Shown: positions 30,950 to 43,590 of the stretch, piece by piece
How positions within the stretch are numbered: position 1 is the stretch's first letter
Layout of the letters: every line of letters starts with the position of its first letter
Assembly (NCBI GenBank): GCA_977017575.1
Contig: CDRNVI010000054.1
Coordinates: 620,001-684,000, forward strand
DNA: 64,000 bases
Source of the DNA: Paramoeba atlantica
Taxonomy: Eukaryota; Discosea
Direction of reading: 5' to 3'
The notes under the pieces: model-generated
What the model was told of the DNA's origin: nothing
What the model saw: the letters and a program-made list of their open reading frames with translations, nothing else
Databases searched by the model: none
Program-made: the position numbers and the translations under genes

Positions 30950-31765
30950 AATTGAATTTCTGTAGGATTAGACGAGGATACATCCCCTTATCCTTGACGG
31001 AAAATAAGGCGGCAAGAAAAATAGTCAGTGTTTGCTTTTCATTCGTCCGAACGACTTTGACTGAAATCACGCCCACTGGCGCTAAATATTTCCCCTTCAG
31101 TTCGCCGTCGACGCTAACGCTAGTTTTATCTCCGAAAATAACATAGCTGTACTGACGAACATCGTGCTGCGAGTACAGATGATGCGACCATCGTCTTATT
31201 CGTTGATCAATATCTGCCGGCGTGATAGCTTGAGTTTTTCCAAACGTTCGTCAAGTCCATCAAAACACGTAACGACTCATCAACTGGAGCACCCTATTTC
31301 GAGTGATAGGGATATGACCATTCCACAGACCGAGAAGGGTTTCATGAAACTTTACCATAAAATCTTGTCGCGAGCTATTGAAGGCTCACTCACGCTTCCG
31401 GTCGCGACCTCCACGATTCATTCTTGATTGATAATCTTTTTCTCCGACTCGCTTTATTTTCCGTATGGTCTCCTCGGCAATATTATGACTTCGCAAGTTT
31501 TGATACGGAAGACGAAGAACGACACACGTACAACTTGTCTTGCACCGACAAGTGTTTTCTGCGGTATAATGATGGAGGAACAAAGGGAGGGAGAGAGGGA
31601 CGTGCTTAAAAGAGAATTTTGGGGAAGAGAGATACCAGGTTCTTGTCCGGAAACAAAAGGTCCGACCACATGTGATACACGAGCCACTGGAGTTCGCGAA
31701 ATGATCCAGTTGCTTAACGGTCCACGCGGCACCAGATCCTCCCGAAAATTCATAGGACAATAATT
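30950..31765 (-). pseudogene. DDE-transposase remnant, copy c (unit 1); also 37479-38294 (unit 2)
   Basis: Same block as 57475-58320, without the AT island seen at 2858. It precedes a 27-codon LRR head, keeping the cassette order even though the LRR gene is nearly gone. Confidence 0.45.
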
Positions 31766-32086
31766 TTCAGGAGAAGTTTTCTATAGTTCCTAAACAAGGT
31801 CTTGCAGCTTTTTTATACACTATTTTACACTCGGATAGCTATGCACCGGAAAAACGCCGCTGCTTCTTTCATCGGCGGATTTCATAAAAAAAATGCCCCC
31901 CCCCTAAACAAATCTTTGGCCTTTTAGACAAAATAGCCCTATCAAAGGGGGGGCGGGCACGCGTAGCCCTATTAAAGTTTATGTCTCTTTTCCACGAAAC
32001 GTAGTGACTGAAAACTACGGGGTACAGTACATTCATAGAATTATTTTTTATTTTTTAAAAAACAATAATATACATTCTAACTTTAC

Positions 32087-32166
32087 ATGCTACACTTAAC
32101 GCTACAAACGATCGTGCGGCTCACATGTTCGGATTTTCAGGAACCGTCGACTAAACGTCGTAAAGC
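32087..32166 (+). pseudogene. LRR gene head fragment, unit 1
   Basis: The first about 27 codons of the LRR family, from ATG to the KRRK basic cluster, then an abrupt join to recombinase-end repeats (CGCTGGTAGGCAGTAACATTG). The copy in unit 2 at 38616-38695 is the same but for one base (GGATTTT versus GGATATT). Confidence 0.85.
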
Positions 32167-32500
32167 CGCTGGTAGGCAGTAACATTGTATGTCACATGCA
32201 GGTTAGTTATGGGGAATTGGCCTCCCTTGGGTTGTGGCAAGTCGGCGGTGACATTGCCTATGTGACAATGTGACATTGCCAATGATTGGATGTCACATGC
32301 TGGCTATTTACGGGGAGTTGGACTCCCGTGGTTGGCGCTGGTAGGCTGTGACATTCGATTGTTCTGACGAGTGAGACCGCCATCGTCCCAATAATTGCCT
32401 CTCTGAAATAGGAATACCACGGACTCGAAGCTCAGTGGCCTTCCCATGCCGCAATGAACGCATAGTCCATGTTCGAGTGTTATTCCAATTAAAGTGGTGG
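32167..32500 (-). pseudogene. Tyrosine recombinase end and derived repeats, unit 1 (also 38696-39028)
   Basis: Three imperfect copies of the CGCTGGTAGGCTGTGACATT unit, then the minus-strand HSLRHG / GRWRS coding region at 32380-32480, as in 11445-11640 with more substitutions. Confidence 0.6.
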
Positions 32501-35500
32501 GTTGCATCATTTATAGTTTATTAGTCAAACGTCGATCCCACTTCGAGAACAATAAGGAACCTGGATTGCCCTTCGCGAGGGCCTTCCATTAACCACTGTA
32601 TACCGTACTATCACTATCGCCTTCGCCATCCCCTTCATTTTACCCTTCATTATCGCCATGATCATCCCATGATTCCGGTTTTCCGCGTTTCTTAGTGGGG
32701 GGGAGGCGCAGTGGCCGCCGTTGGAAAAACAACTAGTGGCTGGATCGGGACTTTCATATTCACGAGAATAGCAGGCCGAGGCAAATGAAGTGTGTCCTAG
32801 GGGCTAACTGACGATGAATGCACAGCATGGACTGTAATACCCCCCGTGACAACATCCACTTCCTTTCGGTAACCTCGGTCTCCTTTAAGCCTGCTATACC
32901 GGCCCAAAGCCCGGAGCCACGTATCAGTTCGACCGTACGGTGGAAAGGTGATGGAAAGAGAAATCGTAATCAAAAGAATTTGTAAAAAAATCTACTATCT
33001 AAACTTGTTTAATACTAAACTATGTTCCAGGATAGTATACCCGTGCCCACTTAGTATACCTACCCCCCCCTCCCAGCAACAGGAGCGGGAGACATCCCTT
33101 TTTTAGAAGCGACAGATCCATTTTCTAGCCATCACACGGCAAGAAATCGCATTTTAAGGTCAAGGCAACATTTTTCTAGCAACTACTGATAAATTAAATA
33201 TAATTATAAATTATTTTTTGCTTTTTAGACAAAATTTAGTATACCCATACATCTCCCTAGTACGGATAGTACGGTACTTCATACATTTTGAAAAACGTTT
33301 TGTGATGAAGCGGGACCTTGACTATGAATTTCAATCAAAGAAAGCTCGTGTTTTTTATTGGTAAACAATGATGGGATTATGAACAATGATGGGATATGAT
33401 GGGAGTATGTAATGTTGGGATCGTAGAGTTCTACGGAAGAAATTGGAAAGCAGGATTCGGAGCTCGTTAGCTTCAACGTCTCCACCAGCGTCCCCTTCAT
33501 CATCCCCATCATCGTTCCCTTCGTCATACCCTCCATCCCCTTTATCATTCCCCTCATTATCCCCATCATCTCCTTCATCATCCGCTTCACTCTCTGGTAT
33601 TCTTTTTACCCCGTAGACGCATGTCTTCAGCTTATACCGTATACCCCCCAGGAAGAGAGATTTGGCTCTTTTTGGGCTGGCCCCCAGTAAGAGAGATTTA
33701 GCCCTTATTCTGGGCAATCAAATGAGGTTGAAGCACAGAGAAGAAAACGCACAATCAAAAACAAAGAGTCAATATTTTATATGAAGCATACGAAAATCAA
33801 ATATAGTTGGGCTGGAGTCTTGGACAACGCTTTCTAACGCAAGTTGTATGCGAATGTCCGTTGTCATAACTTAAAAAAAGTAGATGAAATGAAATCAATG
33901 ACAGAATGACAATTTCTTTTAGACAGAACTATTCGAAAAAGAGAAAAACTCTAAAAAAAAGGTTGTCAAAAAAGTTTGGAGAAAAAAGAAAACTGGCCTA
34001 AAAAGCATAACCCCCCAGTAAGAGAGATTTGGTCAAAACCCACTCTTACTGGGGGGTTGTACGGTAGTACCCCATTGGGGTGCAAAGGAACCTTCCTAGG
34101 CAATAAAGAAAAAGTTTCTGTAACTTTTCGTTCCCTTGCTTTTTTTGGCGATGGACCCCGCTAGATATCTGTCGCATTTTGACCCCCGTAACTATCTGTC
34201 ACACCCATACCTGTAAAATTATTAATAATTTTTCCTTCTAATAATACTGTCCTCCCTCCCCTTAAGCGCACACGGTCAGACCCCCCCCGTTTAAGCGCAC
34301 TTTTCACGGAAAACGAGGTGCGCTTAAACGGGGGGGACAGTAATTATTATTAAAGAATTATTAATAATTATTAAAGTACATCCTAATGCCGAAAAGTATG
34401 GACCATATTCGCGTCGAGAACTCTCCTTTGCAACAAAACTCAGGTGAAACGGACCCAAGGACAAAAACAGGAGGTGTCCTGATATTGGCGATCCCCCCTG
34501 TATAAGGTTTCAATACTGGTGGCAGAGGCAAAGTTCATCCACTTCTTGATATGGTGGGTGGTTCTCTTTTGTAGCCTCTCAATGAATGAGTAAGGCTGGC
34601 ATGAACAACGAATGAAAGCGCAATTTGGATAGGACGGCGTGTTGGTAGATCCATAGTTTGGATGAGAACCTTTGGATTAAACCCGTAGTGGATTAGGAGG
34701 TTTCTGAAGGCCTCCTTGACCTCCTTCTACATAAAATAAGGGAACACTAATTAAGGGAATAAGTTTTTTTGAAAACCATTTTCCCTTAATTAGTGTAATT
34801 CTTAATTAATGTTTCCACGGTATATCTCATTTTTTGTTATAATTTATAATTTATAAAAATTAATGAGAGGGAGAGTATGGTGTCGCCACCGCCGCTGGCG
34901 CCGAACGCATGATTCATCTCTGTCGTCAGACGGTGACCAAGCATGCTGACGACCCAGATTTCGTCCTGTGCAAAATTGATCTCTCAAACGCGTTTAATGA
35001 CGTCTCAAGATCCGCCTTTCCCTCCTTGACTCAGAAGCACTTTCCTAACCCCCTCTCTAAATGGGTAGAATGGTGTTACGAAACGGACAGCTACGTCACC
35101 TTTGGGCAACACATTCTGCACTCCGCAGAAGGCGTTCAACAAGGCGATCCCTTGGGACCGCTCCTTTTCTCCCTGGTAATCCATCATCTCGCGCAAATTT
35201 TTATTTATTTTTTTTATTTATTAACGCTGAGTTTCCTGAAGAACTTTTCCTCCATGTCTGGTACCTTGACGACGGGGTACTTGCCGGCAAGGCGGCGCTC
35301 GTCAAGCAAGCCCTCGAAGTCATTGAGCGGGAAGGTCGACAGCTCGGACTCCTTCTTAACACTCAGAAGTGTGAAGTGACCCTACACCCCCCGTCCGCAC
35401 ACCTCGTGACTTTATTCCCTGAGATCCCATAACAAAGAATTCTCTTCGATGGCAATTTCAGCATCCTAGGCAGCCCGGTGGGATCCGCGCAATACTGTAG

Positions 35501-38500
35501 TGATTACCTTCGCGAACACGCCTTGGCCCCAGCATTCTCCACACTTAGCGCTATAAAGAAAATCGTCGATCCCCAAGTGGCGTTAACCCTCATCCGCCAG
35601 TGCTCTGGCTTTTGTCAGCTCGTCTTCTCCCTCCGCACCACAGCCCCTAAACGCCTATTAGATCTATGTTTGCGTCTCGACACCGCGGTGCTACAAGCTT
35701 TAGAGGACGCACTTTGCTCACTCGATCCTTCCGGGTGCGCTCAGCGCTCAGCGCAGAAAAAAATATGGCGGTTTTGGACTTCCTCTTCTCTTTTCTACTC
35801 AGCGGGGTACGCTTCCTCAGTCTCCTTCGCAGCCAGCCAAGACGGATGGGATGCACTGGATGCAGAAGGATTCCGGGAGGCAATGACCCACGTAAACGAA
35901 CTATCCGGAAGACCCCTCATCAACGTCCATACAGGGTACGTCTTACCAGAGGATCCTGAGTCCCCCCGGCAAATCCAACACCACCTAAAGACCAACTAAA
36001 GAAAACACCAACTAAAAAAGATGGCTTCTTCTCAAAGTGGGGATGGGGTCGCAAACTGGGCCTTTGCTCTCCCATCCAAAGAGCTGGGGTACGCCCTTAT
36101 CCCTACGGCGTTCCGCGCCCTGGCCCGTTGGTGGCTCGGGGCAGACGTCCACAATGCCCCCCGCCCTTGCCCTGTGGACAAGTGTAGCCAACCGCTAGGC
36201 CGAACCAGATGGCAGGCACGCCCTAGCTTGCAAAAGTGGCTACGGTCTACTTTCTCGGCACAACGCCCTGGTCGACCACTTCTACGACGTGTGTACCAAG
36301 GCGCACTTCGCCCCACAACGAGAGGTTAGCCTACGGCCCTGGCGGTTGCCCCACCCGACCAGGAGACGTATTCCTCCCGAACTTTGGCCTAGCTACCGGC
36401 TTGGTATTGGACTTCTGCGTTACCCACGTTCAGTAACCCACATACATATGGTATATGTATGCTCGGGTATATGTATGCTCGGGTATATGTATGCTCGGGC
36501 ATGTGTAATCACTTGGATATGCGCAAAACAAAGAAGGTTTATGAAAAATAATCAACATGTTCGTGGGATGTGTACCTCCCCAGAAAGTGTTCAATGCGTT
36601 CTATGTGTTCAATTAAAAAAAGAAGTGTTCATAGAACACACAGGTATATTATACGGACTGAGTCCGAGGTGCTAACGTGTGGAAAGCGGGATCCTTTGCC
36701 GAGCGGTACGCTACGGAGCACAAACGGAGCGCCTCGAGGCTGAATCCCAAGGGTACAGATTCACCGCTATGGCAGTGGAATCCTTCGGATCGTGGTCCGA
36801 CAGCGCGCAGGCCATTCTCCGTGAGGTCGCCGAGCGTCGCTCAGCCGCTTCGCAGGGCACTCTTTCGAGAGGAAAGGCCTTCCAACGCCTCCTCACGGAA
36901 ATGAATGTGACTCTAATGCGAGCCCAAGCGCGCATGCTGGTAAGTCGGATGCCCGCAGAGAACTTGCGTCCTTCGTTGCGCACGTGAGGACGTGAAAATA
37001 ATGGAAATATGTGTGAAGCTTTAAGCGTAGTAAGTTGGAAAAAAAAAGGATTTACTTTCCACGCTTCTTTCCTTGAATCTAGAACGTAGTAGTTTCTCAG
37101 GCAACGTTCCGTTAGAACTATTGCCTGGTCATCTGGAAAAACTGGACCCGAATACTTTTTCGTGATGCTAGATTTCGGGACCGTGCCGAAAACCGTGGTC
37201 AAACTGAGTGTCTCCCGCAATCAGTTTGCAAAGATCTTGTGATCAAAGCGGATGGATGACGTTCTGAGAGTGATGAATAGAACAACTTGTAGGTCATCAT
37301 AATACACACAAGAACAATTTGTAGGTCGTCGTCGTCGTTCTCAAAATAGATAACGCACACGAATTTATAACGCGCACGAATAAAGCGAAAGTATAAAATC
37401 ACAAAACAAATACCTAAAAAAAACTATTTAAAGTGCATTAAATTCAGTAACTCGAATTTTCAGGAATCAATTTTCAGGAATTGAATTTCTGTAGGATTAG
37501 ACGAGGATACATCCCCTTATCCTTGACGGAAAATAAGGCGGCAAGAAAAATAGTCAGTGTTTGCTTTTCATTCGTCCGAACGACTTTGACTGAAATCACG
37601 CCCACTGGCGCTAAATATTTCCCCTTCAGTTCGCCGTCGACGCTAACGCTAGTTTTATCTCCGAAAATAACATAGCTGTACTGACGAACATCGTGCTGCG
37701 AGTACAGATGATGCGACCATCGTCTTATTCGTTGATCAATATCTGCCGGCGTGATAGCTTGAGTTTTTCCAAACGTTCGTCAAGTCCATCAAAACACGTA
37801 ACGACTCATCAACTGGAGCACCCTATTTCGAGTGATAGGGATATGACCATTCCACAGACCGAGAAGGGTTTCATGAAACTTTACCATAAAATCTTGTCGC
37901 GAGCTATTGAAGGCTCACTCACGCTTCCGGTCGCGACCTCCACGATTCATTCTTGATTGATAATCTTTTTCTCCGACTCGCTTTATTTTCCGTATGGTCT
38001 CCTCGGCAATATTATGACTTCGCAAGTTTTGATACGGAAGACGAAGAACGACACACGTACAACTTGTCTTGCACCGACAAGTGTTTTCTGCGGTATAATG
38101 ATGGAGGAACAAAGGGAGGGAGAGAGGGACGTGCTTAAAAGAGAATTTTGGGGAAGAGAGATACCAGGTTCTTGTCCGGAAACAAAAGGTCCGACCACAT
38201 GTGATACACGAGCCACTGGAGTTCGCGAAATGATCCAGTTGCTTAACGGTCCACGCGGCACCAGATCCTCCCGAAAATTCATAGGACAATAATTTTCAGG
38301 AGAAGTTTTCTATAGTTCCTAAACAAGGTCTTGCAGCTTTTTTATACACTATTTTACACTCGGATAGCTATGCACCGGAAAAACGCCGCTGCTTCTTTCA
38401 TCGGCGGATTTCATAAAAAAAATGCCCCCCCCTAAACAAATCTTTGGCCTTTTAGACAAAATAGCCCTATCAAAGGGGGGGCGGGCACGCGTAGCCCTAT

Positions 38501-39028
38501 TAAAGTTTATGTCTCTTTTCCACGAAACGTAGTGACTGAAAACTACGGGGTACAGTACATTCATAGAATTATTTTTTATTTTTTAAAAAACAATAATATA
38601 CATTCTAACTTTACATGCTACACTTAACGCTACAAACGATCGTGCGGCTCACATGTTCGGATATTCAGGAACCGTCGACTAAACGTCGTAAAGCCGCTGG
38701 TAGGCAGTAACATTGTATGTCACATGCAGGTTAGTTATGGGGAATTGGCCTCCCTTGGGTTGTGGCAAGTCGGCGGTGACATTGCCTATGTGACAATGTG
38801 ACATTGCCAATGATTGGATGTCACATGCTGGCTATTTACGGGGAGTTGGACTCCCGTGGTTGGCGCTGGTAGGCTGTGACATTCGATTGTTCTGACGAGT
38901 GAGACCGCCATCGTCCCAATAATTGCCTCTCTGAAATAGGAATACCACGGACTCGAAGCTCAGTGGCCTTCCCATGCCGCAATGAACGCATAGTCCATGT
39001 TCGAGTGTTATTCCAATTAAAGTGGTGG
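32501..39028. repeat. Tandem unit 2 (6,528 bp)
   Basis: Full-length copy of unit 1, including the 20-base RT insertion. The RT pseudogene is at 34878-35999 and the endonuclease at 36000-36987. It differs from unit 1 by scattered single bases (for example GAC to GCC at 35642) and homopolymer lengths. Confidence 0.92.
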
Positions 39029-42000
39029 GTTGCATCATTTATAGTTTATTAGTCAAACGTCGATCCCACTTCGAGAACAATAAGGAACCTGGATTGCCCT
39101 TCGCGAGGGCCTTCCATTAACCACTGTATACCGTACTATCACTATCGCCTTCGCCATCCCCTTCATTTTACCCTTCATTATCGCCATGATCATCCCATGA
39201 TTCCGGTTTTCCGCGTTTCTTAGTGGGGGGGAGGCGCAGTGGCCGCCGTTGGAAAAACAACTAGTGGCTGGATCGGGACTTTCATATTCACGAGAATAGC
39301 AGGCCGAGGCAAATGAAGTGTGTCCTAGGGGCTAACTGACGATGAATGCACAGCATGGACTGTAATACCCCCCGTGACAACATCCACTTCCTTTCGGTAA
39401 CCTCGGTCTCCTTTAAGCCTGCTATACCGGCCCAAAGCCCGGAGCCACGTATCAGTTCGACCGTACGGTGGAAAGGTGATGGAAAGAGAAATCGTAATCA
39501 AAAGAATTTGTAAAAAAATCTACTATCTAAACTTGTTTAATACTAAACTATGTTCCAGGATAGTATACCCGTGCCCACTTAGTATACCTACCCCCCCCTC
39601 CCAGCAACAGGAGCGGGAGACATCCCTTTTTTAGAAGCGACAGATCCATTTTCTAGCCATCACACGGCAAGAAATCGCATTTTAAGGTCAAGGCAACATT
39701 TTTCTAGCAACTACTGATAAATTAAATATAATTATAAATTATTTTTTGCTTTTTAGACAAAATTTAGTATACCCATACATCTCCCTAGTACGGATAGTAC
39801 GGTACTTCATACATTTTGAAAAACGCTTTGTGATGAAGCGGGACCTTGACTATGAATTTCAATCAAAGAAAGCTCGTGTTTTTTATTGGTAAACAATGAT
39901 GGGATTATGAACAATGATGGGATATGATGGGAGTATGTAATGTTGGGATCGTAGAGTTCTACGGAAGAAATTGGAAAGCAGGATTCGGAGCTCGTTAGCT
40001 TCAACGTCTCCACCAGCGTCCCCTTCATCATCCCCATCATCGTTCCCTTCGTCATACCCTCCATCCCCTTTATCATTCCCCTCATTATCCCCATCATCTC
40101 CTTCATCATCCGCTTCACTCTCTGGTATTCTTTTTACCCCGTAGACGCATGTCTTCAGCTTATACCGTATACCCCCCAGGAAGAGAGATTTGGCTCTTTT
40201 TGGGCTGGCCCCCAGTAAGAGAGATTTAGCCCTTATTCTGGGCAATCAAATGAGGTTGAAGCACAGAGAAGAAAACGCACAATCAAAAACAAAGAGTCAA
40301 TATTTTATATGAAGCATACGAAAATCAAATATAGTTGGGCTGGAGTCTTGGACAACGCTTTCTAACGCAAGTTGTATGCGAATGTCCGTTGTCATAACTT
40401 AAAAAAAGTAGATGAAATGAAATCAATGACAGAATGACAATTTCTTTTAGACAGAACTATTCGAAAAAGAGAAAAACTCTAAAAAAAAGGTTGTCAAAAA
40501 AGTTTGGAGAAAAAAGAAAACTGGCCTAAAAAGCATAACCCCCCAGTAAGAGAGATTTGGTCAAAACCCACTCTTACTGGGGGGTTGTACGGTAGTACCC
40601 CATTGGGGTGCAAAGGAACCTTCCTAGGCAATAAAGAAAAAGTTTCTGTAACTTTTCGTTCCCTTGCTTTTTTTGGCGATGGACCCCGCTAGATATCTGT
40701 CGCATTTTGACCCCCGTAATTATCTGTCACACCCATACCTGTAAAATTATTAATAATTTTTCCTTCTAATAATACTGTCCTCCCTCCCCTTAAGCGCACA
40801 CGGTCAGACCCCCCCCCCGTTTAAGCGCACTTTTCACGGAAAACGAGGTGCGCTTAAACGGGGGGGACAGTAATTATTATTAAAGAATTATTAATAATTA
40901 TTAAAGTACATCCTAATGCCGAAAAGTATGGACCATATTCGCGTCGAGAACTCTCCTTTGCAACAAAACTCAGGTGAAACGGACCCAAGGACAAAAACAG
41001 GAGGTGTCCTGATATTGGCGATCCCCCCTGTATAAGGTTTCAATACTGGTGGCAGAGGCAAAGTTCATCCACTTCTTGATATGGTGGGTGGTTCTCTTTT
41101 GTAGCCTCTCAATGAATGAGTAAGGCTGGCATGAACAACGAATGAAAGCGCAATTTGGATAGGACGGCGTGTTGGTAGATCCATAGTTTGGATGAGAACC
41201 TTTGGATTAAACCCGTAGTGGATTAGGAGGTTTCTGAAGGCCTCCTTGACCTCCTTCTACATAAAATAAGGGAACACTAATTAAGGGAATAAGTTTTTTT
41301 GAAAACCATTTTCCCTTAATTAGTGTAATTCTTAATCAATGTTTCCACGGTATATCTCATTTTTTGTTATAATTTATAATTTATAAAAATTAATGAGAGG
41401 GAGAGTATGGTGTCGCCACCGCCGCTGGCGCCGAACGCATGATTCATCTCTGTCGTCAGACGGTGACCAAGCATGCTGACGACCCAGATTTCGTCCTGTG
41501 CAAAATTGATCTCTCAAACGCGTTTAATGACGTCTCAAGATCCGCCTTTCCCTCCTTGACTCAGAAGCACTTTCCTAACCTCCTCTCTAAATGGGTAGAA
41601 TGGTGTTACGAAACGGACAGCTACGTCACCTTTGGGCAACACATTCTGCACTCCGCAGAAGGCGTTCAACAAGGCGATCCCTTGGGACCGCTCCTTTTCT
41701 CCCTGGTAATCCATCATCTCGCGCAAATTATTAACGCTGAGTTTCCTGAAGAACTTTTCCTCCATGTCTGGTACCTTGACGACGGGGTACTTGCCGGCAA
41801 GGCGGCGCTCGTCAAGCAAGCCCTCAAAGTCATTGAGCGGGAAGGTCGACAGCTCGGACTCCTTCTTAACACTCAGAAGTGTGAAGTGACCCTACACCCC
41901 CCGTCCGCACACCTCGTGACTTTATTCCCTGAGATCCCATAACAAAGAATTCTCTTCGATGGCAATTTCAGCATCCTAGGCAGCCCGGTGGGATCCGCGC

Positions 42001-42724
42001 AATACTGTAGTGATTACCTTCGCGAACACGCCTTGGCCCCAGCATTCTCCACACTTAGCGCTATAAAGAAAATCGTCGATCCCCAAGTGGCGTTAACCCT
42101 CATCCGCCAGTGCTCTGGCTTTTGTCAGCTCGTCTTCTCCCTCCGCACCACAGCCCCTAAACCCCTATTAGATCTATGTTTGCGTCTCGACACCGCGGTG
42201 CTACAAGCTTTAGAGGACGCACTTTGCTCACTCGATCCTTCCGGGTGCGCTCAGCGCTCAGCGCAGAAAAAAATATGGCGGTTTTGGACTTCCTCTTCTC
42301 TTTTCTACTCAGCGGGGTACGCTTCCTCAGTCTCCTTCGCAGCCAGCCAAGACGGATGGGATGCACTGGATGCAGAAGGATTCCGGGAGGCAATGACCCA
42401 CGTAAACGAACTATCCGGAAGACCCCTCATCAACGTCCATACAGGGTACGTCTTACCAGAGGATCCTGAGTCCCCCCGGCAAATCCAACACCACCTAAAG
42501 ACCAACTAAAGAAAACACCAACTAAAAAAGATGGCTTCTTCTCAAAGTGGGGATGGGGTCGCAAACTGGGCCTTTGCTCTCCCATCCAAAGAGCTGGGGT
42601 ACGCCCTTATCCCTACGGCGTTCCGCGCCCTGGCCCGTTGGTGGCTCGGGGCAGACGTCCACAATGCCCCCCGCCCTTGCCCTGTGGACAAATGTAGCCA
42701 ACCGCTAGGCCGAACCAGATGGCA
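39029..42724. repeat. Tandem unit 3, truncated (3,696 bp)
   Basis: Copy of the first 57% of the unit. It lacks the 20-base RT insertion and stops inside the endonuclease linker at CCAGATGGCA, where it is fused to an LRR tail. The shared insertion makes units 1 and 2 closest relatives. Confidence 0.92.
41405..42509 (+). pseudogene. LINE reverse transcriptase, unit 3, frame kept across the active site
   Basis: Here the RT frame (41439-41942, 167 residues) runs unbroken through NAFNDVS, GVQQGDPLGPLLF, HHLAQIINAEF and WYLDDGVLAG. A single TAA at 41940-41942 separates it from the next frame 41988-42509 in the same register. Catalytic aspartates (DL in KIDLSNAF, and YLDD) are present. The 5' part of the LINE protein is absent and the endonuclease is cut at 42724, so it cannot be functional. 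Confidence 0.85.
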
Positions 42725-42808
42725 TATAACAAGATCGCCATTACCTGAAAATGTGCAAGAGTACGGTTTGTGCGTATATAACACACAGATAAGGCTCGAG
42801 AATCATTG
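42725..42808 (+). pseudogene. LRR gene C-terminal fragment
   Basis: Codons for ITRSPLPENVQEYGLCVYNT to IRLENH, most like 58750-59649, fused in frame with the LINE linker (hybrid frame 42531-42809). The purine-rich 3' flank follows to about 42990. Confidence 0.85.
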
Positions 42809-43254
42809 AATCAAATAAAATGATAAAGAGAATTTAAAGAGAATAAAGAGAATTTAAACAGAATAAAGAGAAAGATGGAGAGAAAATGAGGGGATTAGGG
42901 GGATCTTCAATTATTCAATAAATTCTATTGTTTTGGAAACTTTTATAAACTTTCTTATCTCAAAAAAGTGTACGACGTGACATACCCCCTTGATTAATTG
43001 TGTCGCTCAACCCCTTTGTAATGTGCATAACAGACAACACATCTAAAATGTGTATGACAGACTAAACGCAATGTCTGAGAACTGTGATTTAGTATAATTT
43101 GTCTTAAAAAAAGTATTGTTTACTTTTAATTTCTTAACTCCTATGGCTTCTTAACTCCGCAGTTTCCAGTCCCAAGCCTGGGGCAGGTCTCTCAAAGACC
43201 GGGGTAGGAGGGGGAAGCGATCATTCGATCGATTTGTGCTGGATCATTCGGTCG

Positions 43255-43590
43255 AGTGAGCTGGACTTAGCATGCTGCAGGGCAGTTAGACATGGTGAAG
43301 TACCGCAACACTCTCATGTTGCCACTGGTTAATTGAACAGTTGGACCCCCTTGGTTCCCGCTGGTAGGCTGTGACATTGGATGTCACATGCTCGTTAGTT
43401 ACGGAGAGTTGAACTCCCGTGGTTGGCGCTGGTACGCTGTGACATTGGATTGTTCTGACGAGTGAGAGCGCCATCGTCCCATTAATTGCCTCTCTGAAAT
43501 AGGAACGCCACGGACTCGAAGCTCAGTGACCTTCCCATGCCGCAATGAATGCATAGTCCATGTTCGAGTGTTATCAGAATATTCTAACAT
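43255..43590 (-). pseudogene. Tyrosine recombinase C-terminal fragment, copy before 43.6 kb
   Basis: The minus-strand frame 43399-43590 gives RTWTMHSLRHGKVTELRV, ERQLMGRWRSHSSEQ and VTAYQRQ, so H-x-x-R, W and Tyr are all present. Beyond the Tyr, two more diverged copies of the tyrosine segment follow in tandem (43290-43400). Confidence 0.75.

Larger units (their letters stand above)
25970..32500. repeat. Tandem unit 1 (6,531 bp)
   Basis: Starts GTTGCATCATTTATAGTTTA and contains, in order: low-complexity and acidic frames, three foldbacks, an RLE-LINE pseudogene, the DDE remnant, an LRR head and a recombinase tail. Units 2 (32501-39028) and 3 (39029-42724) follow immediately and are almost identical. 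Differences are single bases, C-run lengths and one 20-bp insertion. Confidence 0.92.
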
